16,752 nucleotides of DNA from JBIOJM01 sp044450785 (GTDB taxonomy: Bacteria > Planctomycetota > Planctomycetia > Isosphaerales > Isosphaeraceae), in assembly GCA_044450785.1 (NCBI GenBank), contig JBIOJM010000229.1:1-16752 (forward strand), written 5' to 3'. Positions within the stretch are counted from its first letter, which is position 1. The number at the start of each line of letters is the position of its first letter. The notes beneath the pieces were generated by a model that saw nothing but the letters and a program-made list of their open reading frames with translations, was not told the DNA's origin and did no database searches. The translations under genes and the position numbers were made by a program. Below are positions 7,344 through 15,494 of the stretch, one piece after another.

Positions 7344-7812
7344 GCGGGGCGGCATTCTGTTTCTTCGGGGTTCAATGTCTCACCAGCCGCCCCGGCAGGT
7401 GAGCTTGTTCGTTCGGCCGTCGGCAGCGGACCGAACCCGATGCCCAAACTTTCTTCGACGATGGGTTATGTCACGAAGGAGCCTGGCGGGGGGATCTTGG
7501 GCGCCATCGGCCACACTCCTTCCATCAATCTGTCGCGGAAATAGCCTATTCAGCAAGCCACCTCGGATGATCCGAGGCCACACCCAAAGGCTTCGGGATG
7601 ACCCTCACTTTCCGCACGGTGTACTTGGACTCGACCGGAGCGCCCGCTTCGAGGTCGCCGGCGAATGTTCAAGATCGTCCCGCGGTTGGGATGTGGCAAC
7701 GATCCGGGACATACCCGGCCACAGCGTCTGGGACGGCTTTGCAGCGGCGATCGGTCCGGAGCACGTGCGCCGCATTGTTGACCTGTTCGATTGACGCTGA
7801 TAGCCTTCCCGC
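7344..7812 (+). other. 469-base stretch without an intact gene; degenerate DNA
   Basis: No complete gene is convincing here. It holds the cysteine-synthase-like fragment at 7440-7544 and a hairpin at 7561-7577 (CCTCGGA, 3-base loop, TCCGAGG) without a T-tract. An open frame ends at 7794 with the plausible-looking tail FAAAIGPEHVRRIVDLFD, but its upstream part resembles no protein I know, and it stops 18 bases before the next start codon. The tail may be the end of another decayed gene. The mixture of fragments suggests decayed or rearranged genes. Confidence 0.5.
7440..7544 (+). pseudogene. N-terminal fragment resembling a PLP-dependent cysteine synthase
   Basis: A 34-codon open frame from ATG 7440 contains GGGILGAIGHTPSINLSR. 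This resembles the N-terminal motif of cysteine synthase and related PLP fold-type II enzymes, typically written I-G-x-T-P-L-V-x-L-x-R. The frame stops at TAG 7542-7544, before the PLP-binding lysine region, and no continuation was recognised in the other frames downstream. It is therefore read as a broken gene or a captured 5' end. The match is short and could be chance, so confidence is limited. Confidence 0.4.
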
Positions 7813-8457
7813 ATGGATGCGAGGAACTGGATCGGTAGAATCAGAGCGGCGGCGAACGAGCTGATGGGAAAACTTCGCCCAAGGCCGCAGCCAGCCATGA
7901 TCGGCACGCCGCCATCCGCCCGCGTCCCTGCCAAGTCCGTCGGGCCCGCGCAGCCAACCCGACGCGGGCCGCACGTCGCACCGCCTGAACCGATCTCCGC
8001 AGACCCGGCCGAACATGCCATCGATTTCTGCACCCGCTACTACGAGCCGCTGGAAGCCGTCACCCGCAAACGCATGCGCCAGCTTGGCATCCCGCAAGAC
8101 AAGATCGGCATGATCGATCCCGCGTTCGATTTCCGAATTGCCGCTTTCCATCCCACCGAGCTGGACGGCGGCGGTGTCCACCCGCCCACGGGCCGCATCA
8201 ACCTCGACGCGGGTAACCTCTACCGCGAATTGCTTGCCGGTAAGCAGCCGCCGGAGGTATCATCACTATGGGCAAAGGAGCGCCTGCGGCACAAATTCGA
8301 CGCGGGCATCGCCCATGAGCACGAGGAAGGGCTGGGACGCACCCACCTGGAAGCGGTGAGGGAAGCCCCGAATACAGGGCTCCCGATCACGGAAGGGGCC
8401 AGACAACTTCTTCGCGTTATCGCCCAGGCCGAGGCCAGGAAAGGACGGCAGACGTGA
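7813..8457 (+). CDS. Unrecognised protein with a C-terminal His/Glu cluster, possible zincin-like fold
   Basis: This 214-residue protein has no function I can assign. Residues 1-60 are basic and Pro/Ala/Arg-rich, probably disordered, with no signal peptide. A compact domain seems to run from about 64 to 206. It contains HPPTGRINLDAG (123-134) and an acidic/histidine cluster in a predicted helix, AHEHEE (167-172, with His168, Glu169, His170 and Glu172), then His178 and SLTEGAR-like PITEGARQLLRVI near the end. The cluster could bind a metal, as in HExxH-type enzymes, but the exact consensus is absent. ATG 7813 lacks a good Shine-Dalgarno sequence; ATG 7864 is a possible later start. Its stop overlaps the next start by 4 bases (GTGA), so the two genes are translationally coupled and their products probably work together. 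An enzyme-partner or toxin-immunity pair is speculation. Confidence 0.75.
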   Translation: MDARNWIGRIRAAANELMGKLRPRPQPAMIGTPPSARVPAKSVGPAQPTRRGPHVAPPEPISADPAEHAIDFCTRYYEPLEAVTRKRMRQLGIPQDKIGMIDPAFDFRIAAFHPTELDGGGVHPPTGRINLDAGNLYRELLAGKQPPEVSSLWAKERLRHKFDAGIAHEHEEGLGRTHLEAVREAPNTGLPITEGARQLLRVIAQAEARKGRQT

Positions 8458-8816
8458 TCCATCGCCTTACCATGGGACATTTGAGCCGTGAGGCCATCGA
8501 GCGCAGGCAGGCCGTTGCCGAGCGCCCGCTGGATCAGTCCGTTGTCACCCGCCTGCTGGCCGAGCTGGGCGGCGTTGATGAGCGGGGTAGGCCCACCCTG
8601 GACGGCGAGCCGGTGGAGGTGAAGGACGGCATGCTTACCTGCCGCTGGTGGGTGGCCGGGTACCGCAACCGCGTGGCCGAGGAACTCGCGCTCAGACTCC
8701 AGCAGGAAACGGGCTGCTTGCTCGCAGATGTCAAGCGATGCCAGGTCGTCGAGCCGGGGGAGCTGGTGGGGCTGAATGGCGTGGTCGCAGGGACTCATTC
8801 CGAAAGAGCGAGATGA
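8454..8816 (+). CDS. Unrecognised 120-residue protein, coupled partner of the 7813-8457 gene
   Basis: This small soluble protein has no recognised family. The visible parts are an N-terminal amphipathic helix region (GHLSREAIERRQAVAERPL), a short beta-rich middle (GEPVEVKDGMLTCRWWVAG, about residues 50-68), a helix RNRVAEELALRLQQETGCL (about 70-88) and a final VVEPGELVGLNG strand region. There is no signal peptide, membrane segment or DNA-binding motif. The GTG start at 8454 was chosen because AAGGA (8441-8445) lies 8 bases upstream and the start overlaps the preceding stop as GTGA; ATG 8472 is a poorer alternative. The overlap and size would suit an immunity or regulatory partner, but nothing in the sequence proves that. 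It converges on the protease gene at 8945-10027. Confidence 0.75.
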   Translation: MIHRLTMGHLSREAIERRQAVAERPLDQSVVTRLLAELGGVDERGRPTLDGEPVEVKDGMLTCRWWVAGYRNRVAEELALRLQQETGCLLADVKRCQVVEPGELVGLNGVVAGTHSERAR

Positions 8817-8852
8817 GCCCTGCGCCCGCGCTGGCGTTATGACTTCGCCTCG

Positions 8853-8890
8853 ACTGGTTCGTTTAGTCTGGATCGTATGAGCGAACCAGT
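8853..8890. other. Inverted repeat between convergent genes, possible terminator
   Basis: ACTGGTTCG (8853-8861) and its complement CGAACCAGT (8882-8890) form a perfect 9-bp stem around 20 bases. It lies between the convergent ends of the 8454-8816 and 8945-10027 genes, where a bidirectional terminator would be useful. There is no T-tract on either side, so intrinsic termination is doubtful. Confidence 0.35.
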
Positions 8891-8944
8891 GATTCCCGCT
8901 CCGATAAGCGATCAGTCTCTTCACGGCTCAATCCCTTTTGCCCC

Positions 8945-10027
8945 TCATCGTTTTGATGGCCCGGGCGCCTGCTGCCGGGCGTCCTTCCAGAATTCCGCCT
9001 CCAGGGCGTCAATGTCCATCCCGAAAACCTCACGGAAAACGACTTCGCAGGATTCGGGCCTGCATTCATTGTAGATCCGCAGGAACTTCTTCATGCCATG
9101 GTTCCGAATCAAGAAATCGACGAACGCTCCCCCGAAAGAATAGACCGGCCCGAGATCCCGGTGATACCACGACGTTCCCAGGAGGTCCCGCAAACTCATC
9201 TCAGGGTTCGCTGATCGAAGTTCCAGAGCATCTCTCGCAAGTTCGGATGACGTGGCTCCGCTCTGTGATTGTGCCCAACCTTCATGCATGAAATAGGGTG
9301 GATCAGCTCCAGGGGACCGAAACTCATCGACGGCGGCGTGGCCCAATTCGTGCCGATCCAGTCCGACATACGATTGCCAATCATTGGGACTCGTCTCGCT
9401 CCCCAAGGCGATCCCATGCGTGCTCAGGCCGCTCAATCCCAGCCAGGGCAACGGACCTCGGACCCAGAAGACCTTCGCTCGCAACCTTCCGCCAAGCATT
9501 GCTTCCATCCGGGCGAGGTGCAGATCCATGGCTTCGGCATCCTGTTGCGGCTTGTCCAAGCGTTTATAGAACATGACCAGCCGGTCGGTCTCCATCCGGT
9601 TCGGATACTCGATGGATGCCTCCAACCGCATGAGGGTAACCCCCATCACCTTCGCCAGGTTCATCGGCAGGTTGTTCGGCACCCAGCGGTCCCGCCATTG
9701 GGTGGTGGCGTAGAGGCCGACGAAGCTCCCAAGACCCAGGGGGATGAGGGCCAGGGCCATCCAGGCCAGAGCGGCGAGTCGGTAGGGACCTCGGATTACC
9801 CGCCAGAGTCCCGACGATAGGGTTAGAGCCGCAGCGACCATCATGAGGATGATCAGGATAACGAACGGGAGATAGTGCGGGTGAAGCACCTGCCAGCGAT
9901 GCTGACACCAGACCAAGGCGAAAGCGAGCGCCCCGCTGATCCAGGTGACCGCGCAACTCCGGCTGGGCCGTCGAAGCGAATCTGGGCGTCTCTCGGTTAA
10001 TGGCTTGTTGACAGCAGACGGCATCAT
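8945..10027 (-). CDS. Membrane-anchored HExxH metalloprotease (peptidase MA-like gluzincin)
   Basis: This 360-residue protein is a predicted zinc peptidase attached to the membrane. Three hydrophobic segments lie at about 26-41, 52-72 and 84-107, after a basic N-terminus. The catalytic site is HELGH at residues 226-230. The sequence FMHEGWAQSQSG follows about 20 residues later, with Glu249 a good candidate for the third zinc ligand as in gluzincins of the peptidase MA group. The segment YSFGGAFVDFLIRNHGMKKFLRIY near the C-terminus is also typical of that group. The domain is probably extracytoplasmic, though orientation cannot be fixed by eye. The start is ATG 10027 or the adjacent ATG 10024. 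A 323-base gap separates it from the upstream PH-domain gene, so it may have its own promoter. The substrate is unknown. Confidence 0.82.
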   Translation of the reverse strand: MMPSAVNKPLTERRPDSLRRPSRSCAVTWISGALAFALVWCQHRWQVLHPHYLPFVILIILMMVAAALTLSSGLWRVIRGPYRLAALAWMALALIPLGLGSFVGLYATTQWRDRWVPNNLPMNLAKVMGVTLMRLEASIEYPNRMETDRLVMFYKRLDKPQQDAEAMDLHLARMEAMLGGRLRAKVFWVRGPLPWLGLSGLSTHGIALGSETSPNDWQSYVGLDRHELGHAAVDEFRSPGADPPYFMHEGWAQSQSGATSSELARDALELRSANPEMSLRDLLGTSWYHRDLGPVYSFGGAFVDFLIRNHGMKKFLRIYNECRPESCEVVFREVFGMDIDALEAEFWKDARQQAPGPSKR

Positions 10028-10350
10028 GTCTGATCCCTCCGGAACAAAGCCTGGCCAACCTGCCTCGACTCAGGTCGAGGACATCAAAGCACGGAGCGAG
10101 GCGGTCGGTCAACGACAATTGTCGAGCCGAAGCTGCTCCATCTCGTCAGCATCCAGCCGATAGCATCGCTGCTGCAATCGGAGTCCGACCTATACCTCAC
10201 GCGACCACAAGTGAGACATCTTCGGGACCGTGCGGATCAGGTGTCATCGTTAACGCCACAGCCCACCGTCACCAATACGAGCTGCGTCCGGGTTTTATTC
10301 GCGAGATGGACAGACAAGAAAGCGAACATGCTCATTCTTGCAATAACCGG
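10028..10350. other. 323-base intergenic region upstream of the protease gene
   Basis: No gene is supported here. Two symmetrical sites are visible: a hairpin CCTCGAC-TCAG-GTCGAGG (10063-10080), about 36 bases before the protease start, and a 12-bp palindrome CGACAATTGTCG (10113-10124). Either could be a regulatory site for the minus-strand protease gene. The second shares its ACAATTGT core with the palindrome over the operon promoter at 1036-1045. A 25-codon minus-strand frame without a normal start codon covers about 10105-10180 and is not considered real. No convincing -35/-10 pair was found. Confidence 0.45.
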
Positions 10351-10920
10351 TCACTCGGCCTTGCCTATCTCGCGACGAATGAGGTCGTGAACCGCCCGGG
10401 CGTCGGGGATGCATTCGAAGGTCGCGGGCTGATACCACTGCGACCCGCCCGATCCAAGGTTCATGAATTGACCTGGCCCGTACGCATTCCCGAAAACGAC
10501 GTTGCCGGTGCCATCGGACCGCTCGGACAGCGAGATTTCCGAGAGATTGCGAAGCGGAAGGCTCCGCACCGATTCATGCAGCAGTCCTGAGATCAGAATA
10601 ACCCGCGACGACGTGACCCCATATCTGGTCCGGCTCCGTTCGTAGACATCGACGATAAAGCGACCGAAGATCATGTAAAGCCCGACCAGCACGAACGGGA
10701 TTCCCCAGAGCTTGAAGAACCAGGGGGCGTCGAGCCTGAGAGCGGATGCCTCCCAGAAAACGGCGAACCCGCACCAGAGCAAGCTGAAAGGAATCACGAG
10801 GGTGTCGGTCGGTCGAAGGACGAGGCCTTGGCGAGGTCGGCCCGACCAGAGTAGTTTCTCGCCAGACGTGAGTTCGCGGGCGATCCGCTCTTCAGAGAAG
10901 TCGTCGTTCATGGACTGCAT
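10351..10920 (-). CDS. Membrane protein with bacterial PH domain (DUF304/bPH-type)
   Basis: This 189-residue inner-membrane protein has a cytoplasmic-type N-terminal segment with GEKLLWSGRPRQG (about 20-32), two transmembrane helices at about 39-59 and 68-92, and a C-terminal bacterial PH-like domain (about 94-185). Diagnostic PH-family strings are RYGVTSSRVILISGL and RSLPLRNLSEISLSE, followed by GTGNVVFGN. Such proteins are thought to sense or organise the membrane, but the role here is unknown. ATG 10920 was chosen; ATG 10911 and an upstream GTG at 10935 are alternatives. It lies 48 bases downstream of the 1450-residue fusion gene on the same strand, so it is probably cotranscribed with it. 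The PH domain is complete compared with the family. Confidence 0.82.
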   Translation of the reverse strand: MQSMNDDFSEERIARELTSGEKLLWSGRPRQGLVLRPTDTLVIPFSLLWCGFAVFWEASALRLDAPWFFKLWGIPFVLVGLYMIFGRFIVDVYERSRTRYGVTSSRVILISGLLHESVRSLPLRNLSEISLSERSDGTGNVVFGNAYGPGQFMNLGSGGSQWYQPATFECIPDARAVHDLIRREIGKAE

Positions 10921-10968
10921 AACGCTCACCCGCACGCGCTCACGTTCCTCACTCGCTGCGTCCCGGTT

Positions 10969-13900
10969 TCAGTCACCGACCTCCAGGGTCACCGCCATCA
11001 CGATCGGCGCGGTGTCGTCGGGGCCTTTGACCAGGTCGATGCGCTGGATCGTGTCTTGCTTCTTGGGATGCACCGTGAGGAACCGGATCTGCTGGCCGCG
11101 GAGAGTGAATGCAAGCTTCGATCCAGGGACGTTCACCACGCGGATGTAATCGGCGAAATGGACGCCGTTTTCCAATTTGTGGTCCTCGACCGTCCCGTCG
11201 GCATAATGCAGCCGGACGATCAACGAGACACTCCCCCTCCGGCTCGCGGGATAGCCCCAGCCGCTGACTCCGCTCAGCAAGTGGATCGCCTTGGCTTTTG
11301 TGTTGCAGGGGAGCTCGACCGACTTGGGCATTTGCGGCGGGAGCTTGCCCTCGGGACCGTACAAGAGCACGGCATTGCGGACGCTGCCCCCCTCCGGGTC
11401 GACCAGCACGAACGGGACTCCGTCCACCGTCTTGGGCGTCCAGTCGGGGAAGACGAGCCGCTCGACCGTGGAATCTTCGTCGTAGAACATGCCGCGCGTA
11501 CTGACGATCGTGGCCGCCTTGTGGAGGTCGAGCGGCCGGTACTTGACCTGCTGGGTCAGGAACCCCAGCAAATCGTTGATCTGGGCGGGCGAGACCTGTT
11601 TCTCAAACCCTTCAGGCATGAGCGACTTCTTGGAGGCAGCCATCTGGTCGATGTCCTGGCGGAGGACGACGTGCCTCTTCGCGTCGGCGTCGATCAGCTC
11701 GACCGAGGTCTTCGTCTCCGAGGCCAGCAGCCCGTTGATCACGTGGCCGTCGATTGTTGCCACGGTGTACTGGACGAAGTTGCCCTCCACGCTCCGGCTC
11801 GGGTCAAGGATATGGATCAGGAGCTCGCTGCGCGGAATTGCCGCCATGCCGGAGAGGTCGGGGCCGACCTGGCCTCCTTCACTGCCGTGCCGGTGGCATT
11901 TGGCGCATTGCTGAACAAAGACCGTCTTGCCGCGAGCGACGTCGCCCCCTTCCTTGACCAGTGGCGCCAGTCGGTCGAGCACCTGCTGTCGATCCGGATC
12001 GGGCAGCCCGCCTCCCTCCGCGAGCAGGCGTTTGGAGCGTGCCGCGATCTCGCGATTGGGATGGGAGGCCAGGGCGAGCTTCTGGTCCAGGGCCAGCTCG
12101 GAGATCCGGGCCTGCTTCTGCTCGAGGGCCTCCACCAGCGACGGGCTCCAGTCGGAGCGACCCAGCATGACCCTCAAGACCTTCGCCCGCGTGACCGGGG
12201 AGAGCCTGGGAAGGGTCTCGACCAGGGCCTTGCCCAATCGAGGCGACTCGCTCGTCGCGACGGCCTCGATCAAACCGGTGGCGAGCTCGGAGGAGGTTTG
12301 CGTCCCGATCAGCTCGAGCAGGTGGCGGGCCGTGCTCTCGTCGGAAGCGCGGAGCGCCACAAGCTGCCGCGCCGCATCGATGCGCCGCGATTCAAGGAGC
12401 TTCTCGTCTCGTACCGTTGTCAGCAGCATGGCTCCCATCTCCGCGCCCAGTTGTGTCAGCGCCTTGTTGCCCCAGAGGCCGACCAATCGAACCAGGTGCC
12501 CGCGCGCCCCCTCGGTCAGCTCACCCGACAGGCGCTTGAGCACCTCTTCTGTTGCCCGATCGACCAGGGCCGGCCGGTCCTTGGGCCAGCCGCGGGCCAG
12601 TCCCCGGACGATCGCCTCATTCACGGCCGGCTCGCCGTCGGGTAGGGCGGCCAGCAGGATGCCGGCCTGATCGATCGGACCGCCCCGGGCCCAATGCTCG
12701 GCGACCCGGGCCGCGATCGCGAGCACTTCGGGGCCGGCGCGACGATCGCCCTGGCGGACCGCCAGGTCCTTCAAGAACGACAGGTCGTTGCGGGCCGCGG
12801 CGGCCGTGACCGCGTCCGCCAGCCAGGGGTCGCCTCGAACCGCTCCGTCCCGGAGCACAAACACGAGAGCTTTGGCCACGTCGTCGGCCGGCGGCTGATT
12901 CGCCAGGCTGAGGAAAACCGCCAGTCGCACCTGTGCATCCGGGTCGCGGAGCAGACCGAGGGTGAGAAGGGCGCTCGCCGAGCGAGCATCGCTCGGCAAG
13001 ACCTGCGCCGCATTGCGCCGCACGCCCGCCGAGGGATGCCTGAGCGCGCCAACGGCCGCAACGACGGCCTCCGACCGGGGATCCCCCAGGGCTCCCAGGC
13101 CATGCAGGGTCCAGAGGGCGTGGATCGCGCCCACGTTCAGACCGATCGCGTCGACGGACGCGTCGCGCACCAGCTTCATGAGCTCCGGCACGACGTCGGT
13201 CTTGCCGCGCTCGACCAGTAGCCGCTGGGCATGCATCCGCCAGAGTTGATTGTCATTCCGAAGCGCGGCGACGAGGCCAGACGCGTCGGAGGGATCGAGC
13301 ACCGGCGGCTGGGACGGCCGGGCCTCCTTGAAAACGAGACGATAGATCCGCCCGTGGGTCTTGTCGCGCAGCGGTGTTTCATACGCACTGCCTCTGCCGG
13401 TCTTGAAGCCGCGCGGCGTGGGGTTGTGCTGGACGATGTAATTGTACCAATCGATGACCCAGACGTGGCCGTCAGGCCCAACTTCGGCGTTGATCGGGGC
13501 GGTCCATTCATCGTCGCTGGCCAGCAGGTTCCAGCCGTTATAGTCGACGACGTCGCTCCCTTTACGCTCGAGCGTGAACGTGGCGACGAGGTGTCCGGTC
13601 GGCTCGGCAACAAATGCGGTCTGGTTCCAGTAGTGCCGGGGGTAGGCCCGGGCCGTGTAGAGGGCATGGCCGGCAGCGGCCGTGAACCCGCCGTGATAAT
13701 CGACTTGTCGGACCTTGTCGGTCACCGGGAAGAACCGGTTCGAAGCCGCGATGCTTTCCAGCACCCGAGACGTCCAGCCGCGGACCGCCTCGTAATATCG
13801 GTTGGGGATCGGCAGATAGACGCTGGGGCAGCCGTTGGCCGTCGAACCGAAGACGAGCCCTTCCTCGCTGAACCCGACGCCCCACGAGTTATTGCTGGTA

Positions 13901-15321
13901 CTGCGGACGAACTCCAGCTTCGACCCGTCGGGTTTGAAGCGGAAAAGTCCCTGCCCGAACCGAGTCGCCTCGCCGCCGACGGTCCCTCTGAACGCTGAGT
14001 AGCCGACGATCCCCCAGACCCAGTTGTCGAGGCCCCAGCGCAGGTTGCTCGGCCCGGCATGCGTGTCGCTGATGCCCCATCCCGAGAAGAGCACCTTGCG
14101 AACGTCGGCACGGCCGTCACCGTCGGAATCCTTCAGGAACAGGGTGTCGGGCGCCTGGAGGACGATCACGCCGCCGTTCGAGAAGAGGAGGCTGGTGGGA
14201 ATGTTCAAACCCTCCGCGAAGATCTTGAACGAGTCGGCCCGGCCGTCACCGTTGGTGTCCTCGCAGATGGTGATCCGGTCGCGCCCGTGACCGTCACGCT
14301 GCTTCGCGTTGGGATAGTCGACGCTCTCGGCGATCCAGAGCCTGCCCCGGTGGTCCCAGGCCATGCAGAGCGGCTTGTAGATATCGGGCTCGGCGGCGAA
14401 GAGCCGCGGCTCGAAGCCGGGCGGGACGACCAGGTGCCGCCTCGACTCCTCGGGCGAGACCGGTTTTTGCATCCTGCGGATCGCCTCGCCTTGCGTGCCC
14501 CATTGCCGGCGCGGCAGATAGTTGGGGATGTCGGCCGCTGACTCCTCGTAGGAAAACGGTGGCAACCCGGTTCGAACGCGCCCGCGGCTGTCGAAGACCT
14601 CGCCCTTGCGTGCTGCCCAGCGGATGCCGCGCTCGATCAGGTCGTGGAAGCTGGGGTCCTGCCAGGTCCGCGCGTCGTGTCCGTAAGCCGTGTAGAAGAC
14701 CCTCCCTTTGCCCTGGGTCCGCACCCACGTCCATGGTTCGTCGGTCTGCCCCTCCGCCCTCACCTGGAGAAGGTGGCGATCGTGTTCGTTGTGCTTGTGG
14801 TGCACGTAGGTCTCGTCCCAGGTGCGGAACGGCTCGAAACCCTTCATGATCGGATGCGTCGAGTCGACAATCTTGGTGTCGAACTCGCCCGTTCCATGGC
14901 GACGGAACTGGGCACCCAAGAGCGCGACGTACTTCGGCGAATTGAGGAAACAGTACGACGCGCAATGGACCGGCACAAACCCCCCGCCCTCTTCGACGTA
15001 GTCGAGCAGGGCCTTCTCCTGGGCTGGAGCGATCGCCTCGATATTGGCATAGATCAGCAAGGCGTCGTACCGCGCGAGCGTCTCGCGATTGAGGTCCCCG
15101 AGCTTCTCCGTGTAGGTGAGCTGGATGCCTCGGCCGGCCAGCACGGGTGTCAACTGGGCGGCTCGGTCAGCCGGCTGGTGGTGACCCTGATCGCCCAGGA
15201 AGAGCACGTTCAGCACCGGGGCAGGGGGCTCATGGCCGGGGCCCGGCGGCTCACCGGCTCCTCGCAAATTGGTGTTGTTGGTCAGTCCGAAGACGATCGC
15301 GAGGTAGAGCAGTCGTGCCAT
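10969..15321 (-). CDS. Secreted fusion: ThuA, PVC-type dehydrogenase propeller, HEAT repeats, c-type heme domain
   Basis: This 1450-residue exported protein joins several modules. Residues 1-22 are a signal peptide. A ThuA-like domain (about 37-237, with GGGFVPVHCASYCF and a His-rich HHKHNEHDRH) suggests carbohydrate-related chemistry. A PVC-type membrane-bound dehydrogenase propeller follows (about 298-664); it has calcium-type loops DTNGDGRAD (355-363) and DSDGDGRAD (398-406). Helical HEAT-like repeats fill about 678-1110. A planctomycete heme domain (about 1125-1260) carries Cys1139-Cys1142-His1143 and a likely axial Met1235. The C-terminal 180 residues look like a beta-sandwich of NPCBM/galactose-binding type (tentative). 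The probable role is periplasmic oxidation of a sugar, with electrons passing to the heme; substrate and acceptor are unknown. ATG 15321 has a weak ribosome site but fits the signal peptide. The upstream gene ends 173 bases before it. Confidence 0.9.
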   Translation of the reverse strand: MARLLYLAIVFGLTNNTNLRGAGEPPGPGHEPPAPVLNVLFLGDQGHHQPADRAAQLTPVLAGRGIQLTYTEKLGDLNRETLARYDALLIYANIEAIAPAQEKALLDYVEEGGGFVPVHCASYCFLNSPKYVALLGAQFRRHGTGEFDTKIVDSTHPIMKGFEPFRTWDETYVHHKHNEHDRHLLQVRAEGQTDEPWTWVRTQGKGRVFYTAYGHDARTWQDPSFHDLIERGIRWAARKGEVFDSRGRVRTGLPPFSYEESAADIPNYLPRRQWGTQGEAIRRMQKPVSPEESRRHLVVPPGFEPRLFAAEPDIYKPLCMAWDHRGRLWIAESVDYPNAKQRDGHGRDRITICEDTNGDGRADSFKIFAEGLNIPTSLLFSNGGVIVLQAPDTLFLKDSDGDGRADVRKVLFSGWGISDTHAGPSNLRWGLDNWVWGIVGYSAFRGTVGGEATRFGQGLFRFKPDGSKLEFVRSTSNNSWGVGFSEEGLVFGSTANGCPSVYLPIPNRYYEAVRGWTSRVLESIAASNRFFPVTDKVRQVDYHGGFTAAAGHALYTARAYPRHYWNQTAFVAEPTGHLVATFTLERKGSDVVDYNGWNLLASDDEWTAPINAEVGPDGHVWVIDWYNYIVQHNPTPRGFKTGRGSAYETPLRDKTHGRIYRLVFKEARPSQPPVLDPSDASGLVAALRNDNQLWRMHAQRLLVERGKTDVVPELMKLVRDASVDAIGLNVGAIHALWTLHGLGALGDPRSEAVVAAVGALRHPSAGVRRNAAQVLPSDARSASALLTLGLLRDPDAQVRLAVFLSLANQPPADDVAKALVFVLRDGAVRGDPWLADAVTAAAARNDLSFLKDLAVRQGDRRAGPEVLAIAARVAEHWARGGPIDQAGILLAALPDGEPAVNEAIVRGLARGWPKDRPALVDRATEEVLKRLSGELTEGARGHLVRLVGLWGNKALTQLGAEMGAMLLTTVRDEKLLESRRIDAARQLVALRASDESTARHLLELIGTQTSSELATGLIEAVATSESPRLGKALVETLPRLSPVTRAKVLRVMLGRSDWSPSLVEALEQKQARISELALDQKLALASHPNREIAARSKRLLAEGGGLPDPDRQQVLDRLAPLVKEGGDVARGKTVFVQQCAKCHRHGSEGGQVGPDLSGMAAIPRSELLIHILDPSRSVEGNFVQYTVATIDGHVINGLLASETKTSVELIDADAKRHVVLRQDIDQMAASKKSLMPEGFEKQVSPAQINDLLGFLTQQVKYRPLDLHKAATIVSTRGMFYDEDSTVERLVFPDWTPKTVDGVPFVLVDPEGGSVRNAVLLYGPEGKLPPQMPKSVELPCNTKAKAIHLLSGVSGWGYPASRRGSVSLIVRLHYADGTVEDHKLENGVHFADYIRVVNVPGSKLAFTLRGQQIRFLTVHPKKQDTIQRIDLVKGPDDTAPIVMAVTLEVGD

Positions 15322-15494
15322 GGGTGACGATCTCAGTAGTGACCGAGGCGGAAGAACCGTCCGAAGGGTCGATTCGAATCAGACTCGCTGCGAAAACCCG
15401 GCTTCCATCACAAGCGATCGGAATCGTTTCAATGTCGGGTGCCGGCGTCTCCTATTGTGGGACGCTCGGCGTGCGTCGTCCAGACGGTGACGTT

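Noticed and set aside
7102..7794. A 230-codon plus-strand frame after the DUF2442 gene
   Set aside because: Its first third overlaps the DUF2442 gene in another frame and the middle resembles no protein. Only the last few dozen codons look plausible, possibly as a relic.
11056..12645. A 529-codon plus-strand open frame opposite the fusion gene
   Set aside because: It lies entirely antisense to the 10969-15321 gene, whose ThuA, propeller, HEAT and CxxCH motifs are unmistakable. GC-rich third positions create such long shadows.
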